From Hyphomonadaceae bacterium (GTDB taxonomy: Bacteria; Pseudomonadota; Alphaproteobacteria; Caulobacterales; Aquidulcibacteraceae), in contig JAEUMT010000023.1 of the NCBI GenBank assembly GCA_016791365.1, forward strand, positions 1 through 51,148: a DNA stretch of 51,148 nt, given 5' to 3'. The position numbers were made by a program, and so were the translations under genes. The notes under the pieces are model-generated. The model made no database searches and was not told where the DNA came from. It worked only from the letters and a program-made list of their open reading frames with translations. Shown in pieces: positions 32,061-42,800 of this stretch. Each line of letters opens with the position of its first letter. The stretch's first letter is position 1.

Positions 32061-32972
32061 ATGAACCATCTCAAGACGTACATTCTGCTTGCGGCAATGA
32101 CCGCGCTTTTTGGCGCGATTGGCTACCTCATAGGCGGCGCCGGCGGCATGCTGATCGCGCTGGTTATTGCGGGCGCAATGAACCTCTTCGCCTATTGGAA
32201 CGCCGACAAGATGGTGCTTCGCCACTTCCGGGCTGAGGAAGTGCAGCCAAGCCATCCGGACGCCCGGGTGCGTGCGTATGTTGAAGACACGCTGGCGCTC
32301 GCGGCGAAAGCGGGCCTGCCGGCGCCGAAGGTTTACATCATCGATAACCCGCAGCCGAACGCATTCGCGACCGGCCGCAATCCGGAAAACGCCGCCGTCG
32401 CAGCGACGACGGGCTTGCTTGGCTTGCTGTCGCGCCAGGAAATTCGCGGCGTCATGGCCCACGAGCTGGCGCACGTGAAGAACCGCGACACGCTGACGAT
32501 GACAGTCACCGCGACGATCGCAGGCGCCGTGGGCATGCTGGCGAACTTCGCATTCTTCTTTGGCGGCAACCGCAATCCTCTCGCCGGTATCGCAATCATG
32601 ATCCTCGCGCCGATTGCAGCGTCTCTGGTGCAAATGGCAATCAGCCGTGCACGCGAATATGAAGCAGATCGCGTGGGCGCGGAAATCGGCGGCGAACCGG
32701 AGGCGCTCGCCAACGCGCTGCAGAAGATCGAGGCTTATGCACGCGAGCGCGTGAACATCGACGCTGAACGTAACCCCGCGATGGCGCACCTCTTCATCAT
32801 CAACCCGCTCGCGGGCAAAGGCGCCGACAACCTATTTTCGACGCACCCGCCGACACAGAACCGGGTCGCGCAATTGCTCGACATGGCCCGGCGTTTCGGG
32901 CGCGCAACCACGATCCCAAAAGCAGGTCCGTGGGGCGAAGCACGAGCGCGCAAGCCCGGACCGTGGGGTTAA
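32061..32972 (+). CDS. htpX: Zinc metalloprotease HtpX (M48 family)
   Basis: An inner-membrane heat-shock zinc protease that degrades damaged membrane proteins, with FtsH. The 303-residue protein has two N-terminal transmembrane helices (about 8-27 and 29-47), the zinc motif H134-E-x-x-H138 ([12 protein letters not shown]), two central helices, and the third ligand glutamate in [16 protein letters not shown]-terminal extension ([17 protein letters not shown]) is short and unusual. The starts of htpX and the SDHAF4-like gene are only 51 nt apart, so regulation may be shared. Confidence 0.95.
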   Translation: MNHLKTYILLAAMTALFGAIGYLIGGAGGMLIALVIAGAMNLFAYWNADKMVLRHFRAEEVQPSHPDARVRAYVEDTLALAAKAGLPAPKVYIIDNPQPNAFATGRNPENAAVAATTGLLGLLSRQEIRGVMAHELAHVKNRDTLTMTVTATIAGAVGMLANFAFFFGGNRNPLAGIAIMILAPIAASLVQMAISRAREYEADRVGAEIGGEPEALANALQKIEAYARERVNIDAERNPAMAHLFIINPLAGKGADNLFSTHPPTQNRVAQLLDMARRFGRATTIPKAGPWGEARARKPGPWG

Positions 32973-33056
32973 GCTCCAGCAAGGCGCCATCAACTCTGGT
33001 TTGTGCGTTGATTTAGCGGACTATTTCGCCTCAGCGCGCGATGCTGGCCGGCGCTT

Positions 33057-34880
33057 ATGGTTGATGAATCCTTAACCGCCATCCTGCGACGTTCGCTGGT
33101 CAGATTTCTGCGACCAGCAATGCGCCGCTTACCCATCCTTCCCGTCGCGCTCTGCGCGGCCATCGGCTTGCCCGCCGTCACGCCCGCCTGGGCGGACTCG
33201 CCGATCACGATCGATGGCGCAGATCACGACACGCGACGCGCCATCCTCGACCTCCTGCCTGACCGCGACGATCCGGAAAGTTTGTTCGACGCCGAGCGCA
33301 TTGCCGAAGAAGCGGCGGCGCGCGCTTTGGCGTGGTTGCGCTCCGAAGGCTATTACGGCGCGACCGTTACGCCGGAGACGACCGAGAATCCGCCAGCCGC
33401 GCGCTTGGTCATCGAGCTTGGCACGCGTTTCACCTTTGAGGCGCCGCAAGTGACATACGATTCAGCGCCGCCGAATGCGGTTGCATCACAAGCGGCCGAT
33501 GAGGCGATCGCAACGGTCCGCGTGCGAGATCCGGCGCGGGCGGCGGCGGTGCTGCAAGCGGAAGGCGCCGCGCTCTCGGCACTGCAATCGAACGGCTATG
33601 CCGACGCCGCCGCATTGGACCGGCGCGTGGTCGTTGATCACGCCACCGCGCAAGTCGCGACACAGTTTCGCTTCAACGCCGGCACACTAGCGCGCCTCGG
33701 CGGCGTCAGAGCGGAACCGAACACGGTTCTGCGCCAAGGCTTCATGGACGATCTCCAGAATTGGCGGACAGGCGATGTTTACTCGCCGCAAGCGTTGGCG
33801 CGGCTTCGGCGCGATCTTACCGGCACGGGCGCGGTATCACTGGCATCGACGAGCCTTGCGCCGCCCGACGAAAACGGCCTGCGCGATGTCATCGTCACGA
33901 TCGAAGCAGCCAAACGCAACGCGTACGAACTCGGCGTCAGCTACTCGACCACCGAGGGCGCGGGCGTGCAGGCCGAATGGACGCGCCGCAATCTGACAGG
34001 CCGCGCGGACTCGCTCAGCGTCGGGGCCACGCTCGCGGAAATGCAACAAGGCTTGCACGCTTCGTTGACACGGCCGCACGCGGCCGGGCTGGGCCACGCA
34101 ATTACGTTCGGCGCCTCCGCCGATCGCGAGCAGTTGGAAGCCTACAGCCGCCAAGGTATTGCGCTGTTTGGCTCTGTCGACGCGTCAACACGCTTGCGTA
34201 CGGCCACCAGCTATGGCGTGCGTCTTTCAGCTGACGAATACGACGATCTTGTCGGCACAGTGCGCGACGCGGTGGTGCTCTCGGGCTTCGGCGACTGGCG
34301 ACATGACACAACCCAGTTCACGCTAGACCCGCGGGACGGATCAATCACCGAGCTTCGTGTTGAGCCATCTGTCTCGACCGGTGATGAAACGCTGGGCTTT
34401 GTGCGCGCAACCGCCGAGAGCCGCATCTATGAAACACTTGGCTCCCGCGATCGCCTGACGCTCGCGGCGCGCGGACGTGTTGGCTGGCTCGAAGCCATCG
34501 CCGGCGATCCGGATGATGTGCCGCCAGACCGGCGCTTTTATGCCGGCGGCGGCGGCTCGGTTCGGGGTTACGAATACAATTCGATCTACCCGAAGGATCG
34601 CGATCTGCTTGGCTTAACACCCGGCGGCCAAGGACAGCTTGAAGGTTCGTTCGAAGCGCGCTGGCGCGTGAACGAAAGCTGGGGCGCTGCCGCATTTGTC
34701 GATGCGGGTACGGCGTTTGACAATTGGGAAGAAGCCACCGACCTCAGCTGGGGCGTTGGCTTTGGGGCGCGTTACAATCTCGGCTTCGCGCCGCTGCGTG
34801 TCGATATCGCGTTTCCGCTCGACGAGGACGAGCGCACCGGCGATTTTGCGCTCTACATCAGCTTGGGCCAGGCGTTTTGA
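33057..34880 (+). CDS. tamA: Autotransporter assembly factor TamA (BamA/Omp85 superfamily)
   Basis: An outer-membrane barrel that, with TamB, inserts or handles outer-membrane proteins and phospholipid transport. The 607-residue frame includes a signal peptide starting at the internal Met 33120 (MRRLPILPVALCAAIG, cleavage near PAWA); the ATG at 33057 may be the annotated start, but 33120 fits better. POTRA-like repeats follow (about residues 30-260), then a C-terminal barrel beginning VRGYEYNSIYPKDRD and ending in FALYISLGQAF with a terminal Phe, as outer-membrane barrels require. It overlaps tamB. Confidence 0.9.
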   Translation: MVDESLTAILRRSLVRFLRPAMRRLPILPVALCAAIGLPAVTPAWADSPITIDGADHDTRRAILDLLPDRDDPESLFDAERIAEEAAARALAWLRSEGYYGATVTPETTENPPAARLVIELGTRFTFEAPQVTYDSAPPNAVASQAADEAIATVRVRDPARAAAVLQAEGAALSALQSNGYADAAALDRRVVVDHATAQVATQFRFNAGTLARLGGVRAEPNTVLRQGFMDDLQNWRTGDVYSPQALARLRRDLTGTGAVSLASTSLAPPDENGLRDVIVTIEAAKRNAYELGVSYSTTEGAGVQAEWTRRNLTGRADSLSVGATLAEMQQGLHASLTRPHAAGLGHAITFGASADREQLEAYSRQGIALFGSVDASTRLRTATSYGVRLSADEYDDLVGTVRDAVVLSGFGDWRHDTTQFTLDPRDGSITELRVEPSVSTGDETLGFVRATAESRIYETLGSRDRLTLAARGRVGWLEAIAGDPDDVPPDRRFYAGGGGSVRGYEYNSIYPKDRDLLGLTPGGQGQLEGSFEARWRVNESWGAAAFVDAGTAFDNWEEATDLSWGVGFGARYNLGFAPLRVDIAFPLDEDERTGDFALYISLGQAF

Positions 34881-37800
34881 CGGACGAAACGCCACCGCGC
34901 ACCGCGCCGGAGACGCCCAAGCGTCGCCGCAAACGGTGGTGGGCGTTCGCAGGCGGCGGCGTGCTCGTCGGCGCAAGCGCGGTCGTCGCATTGGGACCGG
35001 CCGCACACCTTGTTGTCGACTCCTTTGGCGACGGCGCGCGCGTATGGCGTTTAGGCCGGATAAAAATCGACGATGTCAGCGGCGCCTGGATCGGCAGCCT
35101 GCGCGCCGGCACGATCACAATCGAAGACGACGACGGCGTTTGGCTTGAAGCGCACGATGTTGCGCTTGATTGGTCACCCCAGGACATCCTGTTTGGTGCG
35201 GTGCGCTTGCATGCAGCCAGTGCAAATTCGATCGCAATAGCACGACAGCCGACATTGCTCGAGCAGCGTCCCTCCTCCGGCGCCACTTTCGACGTTGTTA
35301 TCGATCAATTGCGCATTGAACATCTCACGCTGGCCGAGCCGGTTGTGGGGCGGGCTGCGGAGTTTTCGGCGGAGGTCGCGCTCGATATTCGGGACGAAAC
35401 GTTGCGAGGATTGGACCTCACGCTCCGGCGCATCGATTCAGACGACGATCGGCTCACGGCGCTCTACCACGGCGGCGAGAGCTACGCGCTCAGCCTCAAT
35501 CTCTACAGCGCGCCGGGCGGCGTGATCGCACGCGCTGTCGGAGTAAGCGATCACGGACTGACCGCCACAGCAATCAGCGATGGCGGCGCCGATCGAGGCA
35601 ATGCGCGCTACGAAGCAGCGGTTGGCGACACGCAAATACTGACTGGCGGCACATCATGGACCGCGACCGAATGGTCCGCGCAAGGACAAGCGCAACTCGA
35701 CACGCTGCCGGCGTTGGAAAGCCTGGCGGCCCGCGTCGGCCCGAGCCTGAGCTTCAATCTCAGCGGCGCGTCGCAATCGCGCAGCTTCGAGGCGCGCGCC
35801 GAAACACCGTTTCTCGCGGTAGAGCTTGCGGGCACGCTGGACGAAGATGGGCAGCTGGATGGCCCAGCGCGCATCGTCGCAACGACACAGCGGCTGTCGG
35901 ACGTTGCGCGTGAATCGCCTTTCCTGCTTGGCGCGGCGCGATTGGAAGGCGAATTGCGGCGAGCGCGCGGAACGACGGCGATCCAGGGTACGCTGGATGC
36001 GCGGGAAATTGATGCGCTCGGACAGCGTACGCGGCTGACCGGGCTGATCGAGGCTGCGCTCACGCAACGCGCCTTCACCCTCAGCGCTGATCTGCGCGCG
36101 CCCGCCCGCACAGCGCCGTTGTTCGCGAATGCGCGACTAAGGACAGCGATTGAGTATCGCCGTGATCGCCATCGTTTTGAGCTTGCTCGCACGGACTTGA
36201 CCGGCGATGCGATCGCGGTGGGCGCGCAAGGCTGGGTCAATGGTGAGGACGGCGAGTTCGCCGGCGATTGGCGCGTGCGAAGACTTGAAGCGCTGGCGGC
36301 GGACATGCGCGGTGAAGCGGCCGGACGGTGGCGGGCCTTCCGCGACAACGCCAACAATGAGCGTGTTTGGGCGATCAGCGCGGACGGACAAGGCGCGCGC
36401 ATTGGCGGATCGCCGAACGTTGTTCCCCAATTGCTTGGCGCAACGCCACGCCTTGACACGCGCATGCGCTATGAGCGCGGCGGCATCACGGTTTCGCACG
36501 CGCGACTTGACGGCGCGCAATTGAGAGCCGGCGCCACCGGCCGTATCGTCCGCGGTGACGCAAACCTCGCCCTTGAAGTCAGCGCGCGTGGACCGCTGGA
36601 TCTAGGCGGCGCTGAGATCGGCGGCGCCATTGACGCTACCGGCCGGCTAACCGGCCGCATCGCACGCCCGACACTTTCCATGAATGGCGCGCTTTCAAGC
36701 TTCGCCGCGGGCGGCGTTGTGGTTGAACAACCGATCGTCACGTTCACACTCGCGCCGCGCGGCAACGCTTATGCGGGCCAAGCAGAAGTTACCGGTAGCG
36801 CATCCGGACAGCCGCTACACGCCACAGCGAACGTCACGGTCGGCGACGGTGCACTGGGATTGGATGAGCTTGACGGACAATGGGGCGGACTGCAGGCGCA
36901 AGGCAGCGCACAATTCGCAGGACGCGGTGTGTCGGCGCAGCTTGACGTGAACGGCGCGATCGACGGGCTCGTGGCAGGTTTGAGCGGCCGTCTTGCCGGA
37001 GACGTCGCGCTGACGCCGGAGACTGTCCTGGTCAACGCACATATCGCCGATGCGCGCGCGGGCGACTTGCGCGTGCGCGCCGCCACTTTGCGCGCCGAAG
37101 GCCCATTGCAAGCTATCGCGACGACGTTCGACCTTCGCGGCCGACTGCGCCAGGCGCCGCTCGCATTCGGCGGCACAGCGACGCTGAACCTTGATCAACA
37201 AACCGCAAGCATTGAAGGCCGCGGCGCGCTCTCAGAGGCGCCGATATTCACGCGCTCGCCGATCCTGGTGGACTGGAGCGCGGGCAGCACCAACGCATCG
37301 ATCAATGTTGCTATCGATGACGGTGTCGTCCAAGCCGAATGGGAAGAACGCGGCCGCGCTCTCGCCGGCTCGGCGCAAATCGAAGACGCGCCGCTCGGAC
37401 CGCTAGCGTCGATCTGGGGTGAACGCGCGACCGGCCGCATCGATGGGCGAATGTCGTTGGCGAGCGACGGACGTGGGCTGAGCGGCAACGCGGACGTTCG
37501 GCTCGACGATGCGCGCGTGTCGGGCCGCCAGCGCGGCACGTTGGACATGCATATCGTCGGCACGCTGACGCCGACACGTCTCACATCCACCGTCGACGCG
37601 ACGTCGCAAAGCGGTCTCGTTGCGCACTTCGAGGCTGACGCTCCTGTTGAGACAAGCGCGGCGCCCTTGCGCATTGCGCTGGCGCGCGAACGTCGCGGAA
37701 GCGCATCCTGGACCGTGAACGGGCCAGCCGAAGCGCTCTGGGCGGCGGCGCGCCTGCCTGATCAATCGCTTGAGGGCGCACTGGACGGCGAAGGCGTGCT

Positions 37801-38965
37801 TGAGTTTGGCGCCGGCCACCTCTCCGGCGCCGGACACCTTGAGATCGTGGATGGCCGGTTTGAAGACAAGCTCACGGGCGTGCGCCTGCTAGATCTCGAT
37901 GCGCGCGTGGCGCTCGATCAACGCGGCGTCACGATCGAAAGCTTCTCGGCCTCCGGGCCCAATGGCGGGCGCCTCACAGCTACGGGCGGCAGCGTCAACG
38001 AGCGGCAAGGCAGCATCACGGTCGACGTGAATAACATGCGGGTCGCCGACCGGCCGGATGCGCGCGCCGTGGCGAGCGGCGAGCTGACGCTCGCCTGGGA
38101 AGGCCTCCACTCGTCACTCACGGGCGATCTCAATATCGTTGAGGCGAGCATCGACATCGCGTCGAATCCACAGGCGGGCATTCCCACAATTGATGTCATC
38201 GAGATCAATCGGCCCGGCGAGGACGATGAGCCGCTTGAGGATGAAGCGCCCCGCCGCAACGGATCGACGACGTTGAACGTCAATGTCAGCGCGCCGGGGC
38301 GCGTATTCACGCGTGGGCGGGGCGTCGATGCCGAATGGTCGCTGGACATGCGCCTTGGCGGCACAGCGGCACGGCCGCGGGTGTTCGGTACGGCACGCGC
38401 CATACGGGGCACCCTGGCGCTTTCGGGACAGCCGTTCGAGATTGAAAACGCCCTGATCGAGTTCGGCGGCGATCCGCTGGACGCGCGCATCAACCTCACT
38501 GCAGTGCGTGATACCGCTGATCTGACGGCGCGCATTCGCCTCGTTGGCACCGCGCGCGATCCGGAGGTGACGTTTTCATCTGATCCGGCTTTGCCCGAGG
38601 ATGAGATCTTGCCGCAGATCTTGTTCGGTCGCGGGGTTGAAGATTTGTCGGCCCTTGAAGCAGCGCAACTTGCGGCAAGCCTGGCCGCGCTTTCCGGCCG
38701 CGCTTCGCTCGATCTTGTCGATGCGGCGCGCGCCGCGGCGGGCCTGGATCGCTTCAACGTTCGACAGGATGAAGACGGCGGCTTCCTCGTCGCCGGCGGC
38801 GTTTACTTAACGCGTGACGTGTATGTTGAAGTCGCTCGAACCGGGCTCGGGCAAGCGCAGACGCGGGTGGAATGGACGATCCGTCCCCGCTTGGTGTTGA
38901 TCACAAGCTTCCTGGGCAATGGCGATCAGCGCGTTTCGCTGCGTTGGCGGCGCGAAACTGATTGA
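34877..38965 (+). CDS. tamB: Translocation and assembly module protein TamB
   Basis: A 1362-residue inner-membrane-anchored periplasmic protein that spans to TamA and is thought to move phospholipids or guide outer-membrane proteins. It has one N-terminal membrane anchor (about residues 17-37, AFAGGGVLVGASAVVALGP), a long beta-rich repeat region, and the C-terminal TamB domain (DUF490): ENALIEFGGDPLDARINLTA, the LPEDEILPQILFGRG segment and VEWTIRPRLVLITSFLGNG. TTG 34877 forms a TTGA overlap with the tamA stop and is the natural start; the upstream frame from 34724 lies in tamA. Confidence 0.92.
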   Translation: MTDETPPRTAPETPKRRRKRWWAFAGGGVLVGASAVVALGPAAHLVVDSFGDGARVWRLGRIKIDDVSGAWIGSLRAGTITIEDDDGVWLEAHDVALDWSPQDILFGAVRLHAASANSIAIARQPTLLEQRPSSGATFDVVIDQLRIEHLTLAEPVVGRAAEFSAEVALDIRDETLRGLDLTLRRIDSDDDRLTALYHGGESYALSLNLYSAPGGVIARAVGVSDHGLTATAISDGGADRGNARYEAAVGDTQILTGGTSWTATEWSAQGQAQLDTLPALESLAARVGPSLSFNLSGASQSRSFEARAETPFLAVELAGTLDEDGQLDGPARIVATTQRLSDVARESPFLLGAARLEGELRRARGTTAIQGTLDAREIDALGQRTRLTGLIEAALTQRAFTLSADLRAPARTAPLFANARLRTAIEYRRDRHRFELARTDLTGDAIAVGAQGWVNGEDGEFAGDWRVRRLEALAADMRGEAAGRWRAFRDNANNERVWAISADGQGARIGGSPNVVPQLLGATPRLDTRMRYERGGITVSHARLDGAQLRAGATGRIVRGDANLALEVSARGPLDLGGAEIGGAIDATGRLTGRIARPTLSMNGALSSFAAGGVVVEQPIVTFTLAPRGNAYAGQAEVTGSASGQPLHATANVTVGDGALGLDELDGQWGGLQAQGSAQFAGRGVSAQLDVNGAIDGLVAGLSGRLAGDVALTPETVLVNAHIADARAGDLRVRAATLRAEGPLQAIATTFDLRGRLRQAPLAFGGTATLNLDQQTASIEGRGALSEAPIFTRSPILVDWSAGSTNASINVAIDDGVVQAEWEERGRALAGSAQIEDAPLGPLASIWGERATGRIDGRMSLASDGRGLSGNADVRLDDARVSGRQRGTLDMHIVGTLTPTRLTSTVDATSQSGLVAHFEADAPVETSAAPLRIALARERRGSASWTVNGPAEALWAAARLPDQSLEGALDGEGVLEFGAGHLSGAGHLEIVDGRFEDKLTGVRLLDLDARVALDQRGVTIESFSASGPNGGRLTATGGSVNERQGSITVDVNNMRVADRPDARAVASGELTLAWEGLHSSLTGDLNIVEASIDIASNPQAGIPTIDVIEINRPGEDDEPLEDEAPRRNGSTTLNVNVSAPGRVFTRGRGVDAEWSLDMRLGGTAARPRVFGTARAIRGTLALSGQPFEIENALIEFGGDPLDARINLTAVRDTADLTARIRLVGTARDPEVTFSSDPALPEDEILPQILFGRGVEDLSALEAAQLAASLAALSGRASLDLVDAARAAAGLDRFNVRQDEDGGFLVAGGVYLTRDVYVEVARTGLGQAQTRVEWTIRPRLVLITSFLGNGDQRVSLRWRRETD

Positions 38966-38972
38966 GTTGAAA

Positions 38973-40091
<1,119 letters not shown>

Positions 40092-40094
40092 GGC

Positions 40095-40646
40095 ATGAAG
40101 CGCGATTTGCCCCTCGCCTATCCCGGCATGAAGATCGGCCTTTTCGGCGGCAGCTTCGATCCCGCGCACGAAGGTCACGCGCACGTGGCCGAAACCGCGC
40201 TGAAGCGCTTGGGCCTCGATCGCGTGTGGTGGCTGGTGTCGCCGCAGAACCCGCTAAAACCCAAATCCAGCCCATTCGCGCAGCGAATGCGCTCCGCACA
40301 GGACCACGCCCATGGCGCAAAGATGGTGGTTACCGACTTGGAGCAACAGCTAGGTTGCGGCTTCACCTACGAGACATTGCGCGCGCTGAAACAGCTTTAT
40401 CCTGGCGTCGCCTTCACGCTGATCATGGGCGCGGACAATTTGGCCAACTTTCGCAAATGGCGGCACTGGCGGGAGGTGGCGGAGGCTGTTCCCGTTGTGA
40501 TTGTGTCCCGCCCAGGTGTCCGCGCCGCCGAAAGGCTTGGCGCGCCGCGCGGCTGGACCCACCTAAACGCCAGACTCCATAGGGAATCTTCCACCGCCAT
40601 TCGTGCCCGCAAGCGTGCGACATTGGCGAAACCGAAGCGGAAGTGA
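40095..40646 (+). CDS. nadD: Nicotinate-nucleotide adenylyltransferase
   Basis: Makes deamido-NAD from nicotinate mononucleotide and ATP. The 183-residue length is short but normal for alphaproteobacteria. GLFGGSFDPAHEGH near residue 15-28 is the nucleotidyltransferase loop. FTLIMGADNLANFRKWRHW is the substrate-binding region, and ESSTAIRARK is the C-terminal ISSTxIR motif. ATG 40095 has AAGG before it; an internal Met at 40128 would remove 11 residues. It lies 3 nt from obgE, and rsfS follows after 21 nt. Confidence 0.95.
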   Translation: MKRDLPLAYPGMKIGLFGGSFDPAHEGHAHVAETALKRLGLDRVWWLVSPQNPLKPKSSPFAQRMRSAQDHAHGAKMVVTDLEQQLGCGFTYETLRALKQLYPGVAFTLIMGADNLANFRKWRHWREVAEAVPVVIVSRPGVRAAERLGAPRGWTHLNARLHRESSTAIRARKRATLAKPKRK

Positions 40647-40667
40647 TAGCGTTTCCCGGTCTGGGGT

Positions 40668-41111
40668 ATGAGAAGGATCAAAGACCTGTCGCCTGAAACC
40701 AAACGCGTACCGGCCGCAGCCAAAGCCGGAGCCAAGCCGCGCTCGGCCGATCGGCCGGCCCCCGGCATCGATGTGGAAGCAGCCGCCAAAGTGGTGCTGA
40801 CATCGCTGGAAGACGACAAGGCCGAGGAAATCCTCGCCATCGACATTCGCGGCAAATCTTCTTTCGCGGACATGCTCGTGATCGCCTCCGGGCGTTCGGC
40901 GCGGCACGTCGGTGCGCTGGCCGAACACGTCATGGCTCAGCTCAAGGAAGCGGGCATTAAGGACGTTCGCATCGAGGGCATGCCGCAGGCTGACTGGGTG
41001 CTTGTCGATGCCGGCGATATTGTCGTGCATATCTTCCGGCCGGAAGTCCGCTCCTTCTACAACATCGAAAAGATTTGGGCGGGCGCGACGCCTGACTCCC
41101 AGCAGAACTAA
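40668..41111 (+). CDS. rsfS: Ribosome silencing factor RsfS
   Basis: Binds ribosomal protein uL14 on the 50S subunit and blocks 30S joining in starvation. A 147-residue protein: an Ala/Pro/Lys-rich N-terminal extension of about 33 residues, then the Iojap fold, with VVLTSLEDDKAEEILAIDI, SSFADMLVIASGRSARHVGA, and EGMPQADWVLVDAGDIVVHI near the end. It belongs to the conserved block obgE-nadD-rsfS-rlmH. The N-terminal extension could be an artefact of start choice; internal Met codons are absent. Confidence 0.95.
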   Translation: MRRIKDLSPETKRVPAAAKAGAKPRSADRPAPGIDVEAAAKVVLTSLEDDKAEEILAIDIRGKSSFADMLVIASGRSARHVGALAEHVMAQLKEAGIKDVRIEGMPQADWVLVDAGDIVVHIFRPEVRSFYNIEKIWAGATPDSQQN

Positions 41112-41114
41112 GCC

Positions 41115-41585
41115 TTGCGCGTGATCATCGCCGCCGTTGGCCGTCTGCGTGACGGGCCGGAAGCGGCGATGACCGTCGATTATCTGCAACGCGCTTCGCA
41201 AGCCGGACGACAGATCGGCTTCAAGGGCTTTGATCTCGTCGAAGTCGAGGGCAAGCCGCCGGGCGACATGCGCGCTGAAGGCGCGGCCCTCTTTCGCGCA
41301 ACCCCGGACGACGCGCGAAAAATCCTGCTCGACGAACGCGGCGCAGAATGGACCTCCCGCCAACTCGCCGAAAAACTCGCGCGCTGGCGCGATGATGGCG
41401 TCGCCTGCACGACATTCTGGATCGGCGGCGCTGATGGCGCTTCACAAGGCGTTAAGGATAACGCTGATGAAAAGCTGGCTTTTGGCCGGCAAACGTGGCC
41501 GCACAGGCTCGTTCGCGTCATGATTTCCGAGCAAGTTTACCGGGCTGTGACGATACTCTGCTCTACTCCGTATCACCGGGACTGA
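41115..41585 (+). CDS. rlmH: 23S rRNA (pseudouridine1915-N3)-methyltransferase RlmH
   Basis: Methylates pseudouridine 1915 in helix 69 of 23S rRNA in the assembled ribosome. A 156-residue SPOUT-class methyltransferase: MRVIIAAVGRLRDGPE at the start, the SAM-binding knot region TTFWIGGADGAS, then SEQVYRAVTILCSTPYHRD at the C-terminus. The start is a TTG 3 nt after the rsfS stop; no in-frame ATG lies before GLRDGPE. TTG use may reduce its expression relative to rsfS. It overlaps no gene, and envC follows after 28 nt. Confidence 0.95.
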   Translation: MRVIIAAVGRLRDGPEAAMTVDYLQRASQAGRQIGFKGFDLVEVEGKPPGDMRAEGAALFRATPDDARKILLDERGAEWTSRQLAEKLARWRDDGVACTTFWIGGADGASQGVKDNADEKLAFGRQTWPHRLVRVMISEQVYRAVTILCSTPYHRD

Positions 41586-41613
41586 AGATTCCGGACGATA
41601 TGGTGGTGGTTAA

Positions 41614-42765
41614 ATGGCTCGAGGCGCAAAACGCGCCCGCGCGCTCGTCGTTTGCGCGACAGGTGCGCTCGCGCTCCTCCTGGGTTCGGCAGAAGCCCAA
41701 ACCCAACGCACGGCAGCCCAAGCCGAACGCGATCGCCGCGCCGAAGCGCAGCGCGTTGAGCGTCTGCGCACGCAAGCCAATGCCGCGCGCCGGGACGTTC
41801 GCGCGCTTGACGTCCGCCTGATTGAAGCCACCCGCCGCCGCCAAGAAACCGAAGCCGCCGCCACGGCCGCCCGCGAACGCCTGACGAGCGTCCAACGCGA
41901 AGTCACGGACGAGACTGCCGCGCGGTCCCGCGCCCAGACTTCACTCGAATCCTCAATCATCGCCGCAGCCTTTGCCGAGCGCCGCCTCGAACCCCGCGCC
42001 GTACGCGCCGGAATCGTCGCGCGCGCTCTAGGTCCGGCCTTTCGATCAGAGCAGGAGCGCCGCGCAACGGCGTTAGCCGCGCTGCGGCACGCCGAGAACT
42101 CGATTACGGCCGAACAAAGCGTGCTGGCGGATGCGCAAAGCGCCATCGCGCAAGAGCGAGGCGGCATCGTTACGTTGCTGGCCCAGCGGCGCACGGTCGA
42201 AACCCGCCTCACCCGCGAAGTGTCCGCCGCCGAACGGCGCATCCGGCAGCTGACGGCCGAAGCGCGTTCCCTGCGGGAACTGGCGCAACGCGTCCAACGC
42301 GCTTCCGCACGGCGCCAACAAGGAACACCTGCCCCCTCCGGGCCAAGCGTAATTCCCGCCGCATGGGTCGCTCCGGTACAGGGGCAAATCACCCGAAATT
42401 ACGGCGCACGCGCTGCCGGAGGGTCCGCGGCGCAGGGCGTTACCGTGCGTACAAATTCAGGCGCGCAGGTAGTTTCTCCCGCTGCTGGTGAAGTCGCCTA
42501 TGCCGGAAGCTTTAGAAGCTACGGAAACGTATTGATCCTCAATCTGGATGGTGGTTACGCTCTCGTCCTCACTGGTCTCGACGCGATCAACGTCCGGGTC
42601 GGTGAAACGGTGCGGGCGGGGCAGCTCGTCGGACAAATGACAGCTACGGCCTCTTCGGCGCCGGATTTGTATGTAGAAGTGCGCCGGGGCGACCAGCCGG
42701 TTGATCCTGGAAGATGGCTTAGCGCTCGTGGCCTTACTGCGGAGGCCGGCGTACAAGCCGGTTAA
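41614..42765 (+). CDS. EnvC-like murein hydrolase activator
   Basis: A 383-residue periplasmic protein: N-terminal signal (ALVVCATGALALLLGSAEA), a long coiled coil (about 30-235) with heptad-rich Arg/Ala/Glu, and a C-terminal LytM/M23-like domain (about 262-375) starting VAPVQGQITRNYGAR. The usual M23 zinc ligands are missing: the H-x-x-x-D of the first motif is replaced by QGVTVRT, and the second histidine motif reads PDLYVEVRR. Such degenerate LytM domains are regulators that switch on amidases, as in EnvC and NlpD. The amidase partner is not in this window. It lies upstream of ctpA in the common order. Confidence 0.9.
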   Translation: MARGAKRARALVVCATGALALLLGSAEAQTQRTAAQAERDRRAEAQRVERLRTQANAARRDVRALDVRLIEATRRRQETEAAATAARERLTSVQREVTDETAARSRAQTSLESSIIAAAFAERRLEPRAVRAGIVARALGPAFRSEQERRATALAALRHAENSITAEQSVLADAQSAIAQERGGIVTLLAQRRTVETRLTREVSAAERRIRQLTAEARSLRELAQRVQRASARRQQGTPAPSGPSVIPAAWVAPVQGQITRNYGARAAGGSAAQGVTVRTNSGAQVVSPAAGEVAYAGSFRSYGNVLILNLDGGYALVLTGLDAINVRVGETVRAGQLVGQMTATASSAPDLYVEVRRGDQPVDPGRWLSARGLTAEAGVQAG

Positions 42766-42800
42766 CGCGAATCGGGCGACGAACGTCCGGGGAGTAAGGG

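Noticed and set aside
32010-32789. Leftward 5' extension of the SDHAF4-like frame
   Set aside because: It runs antisense to htpX. The diagnostic motif and start are within 31824-32009.
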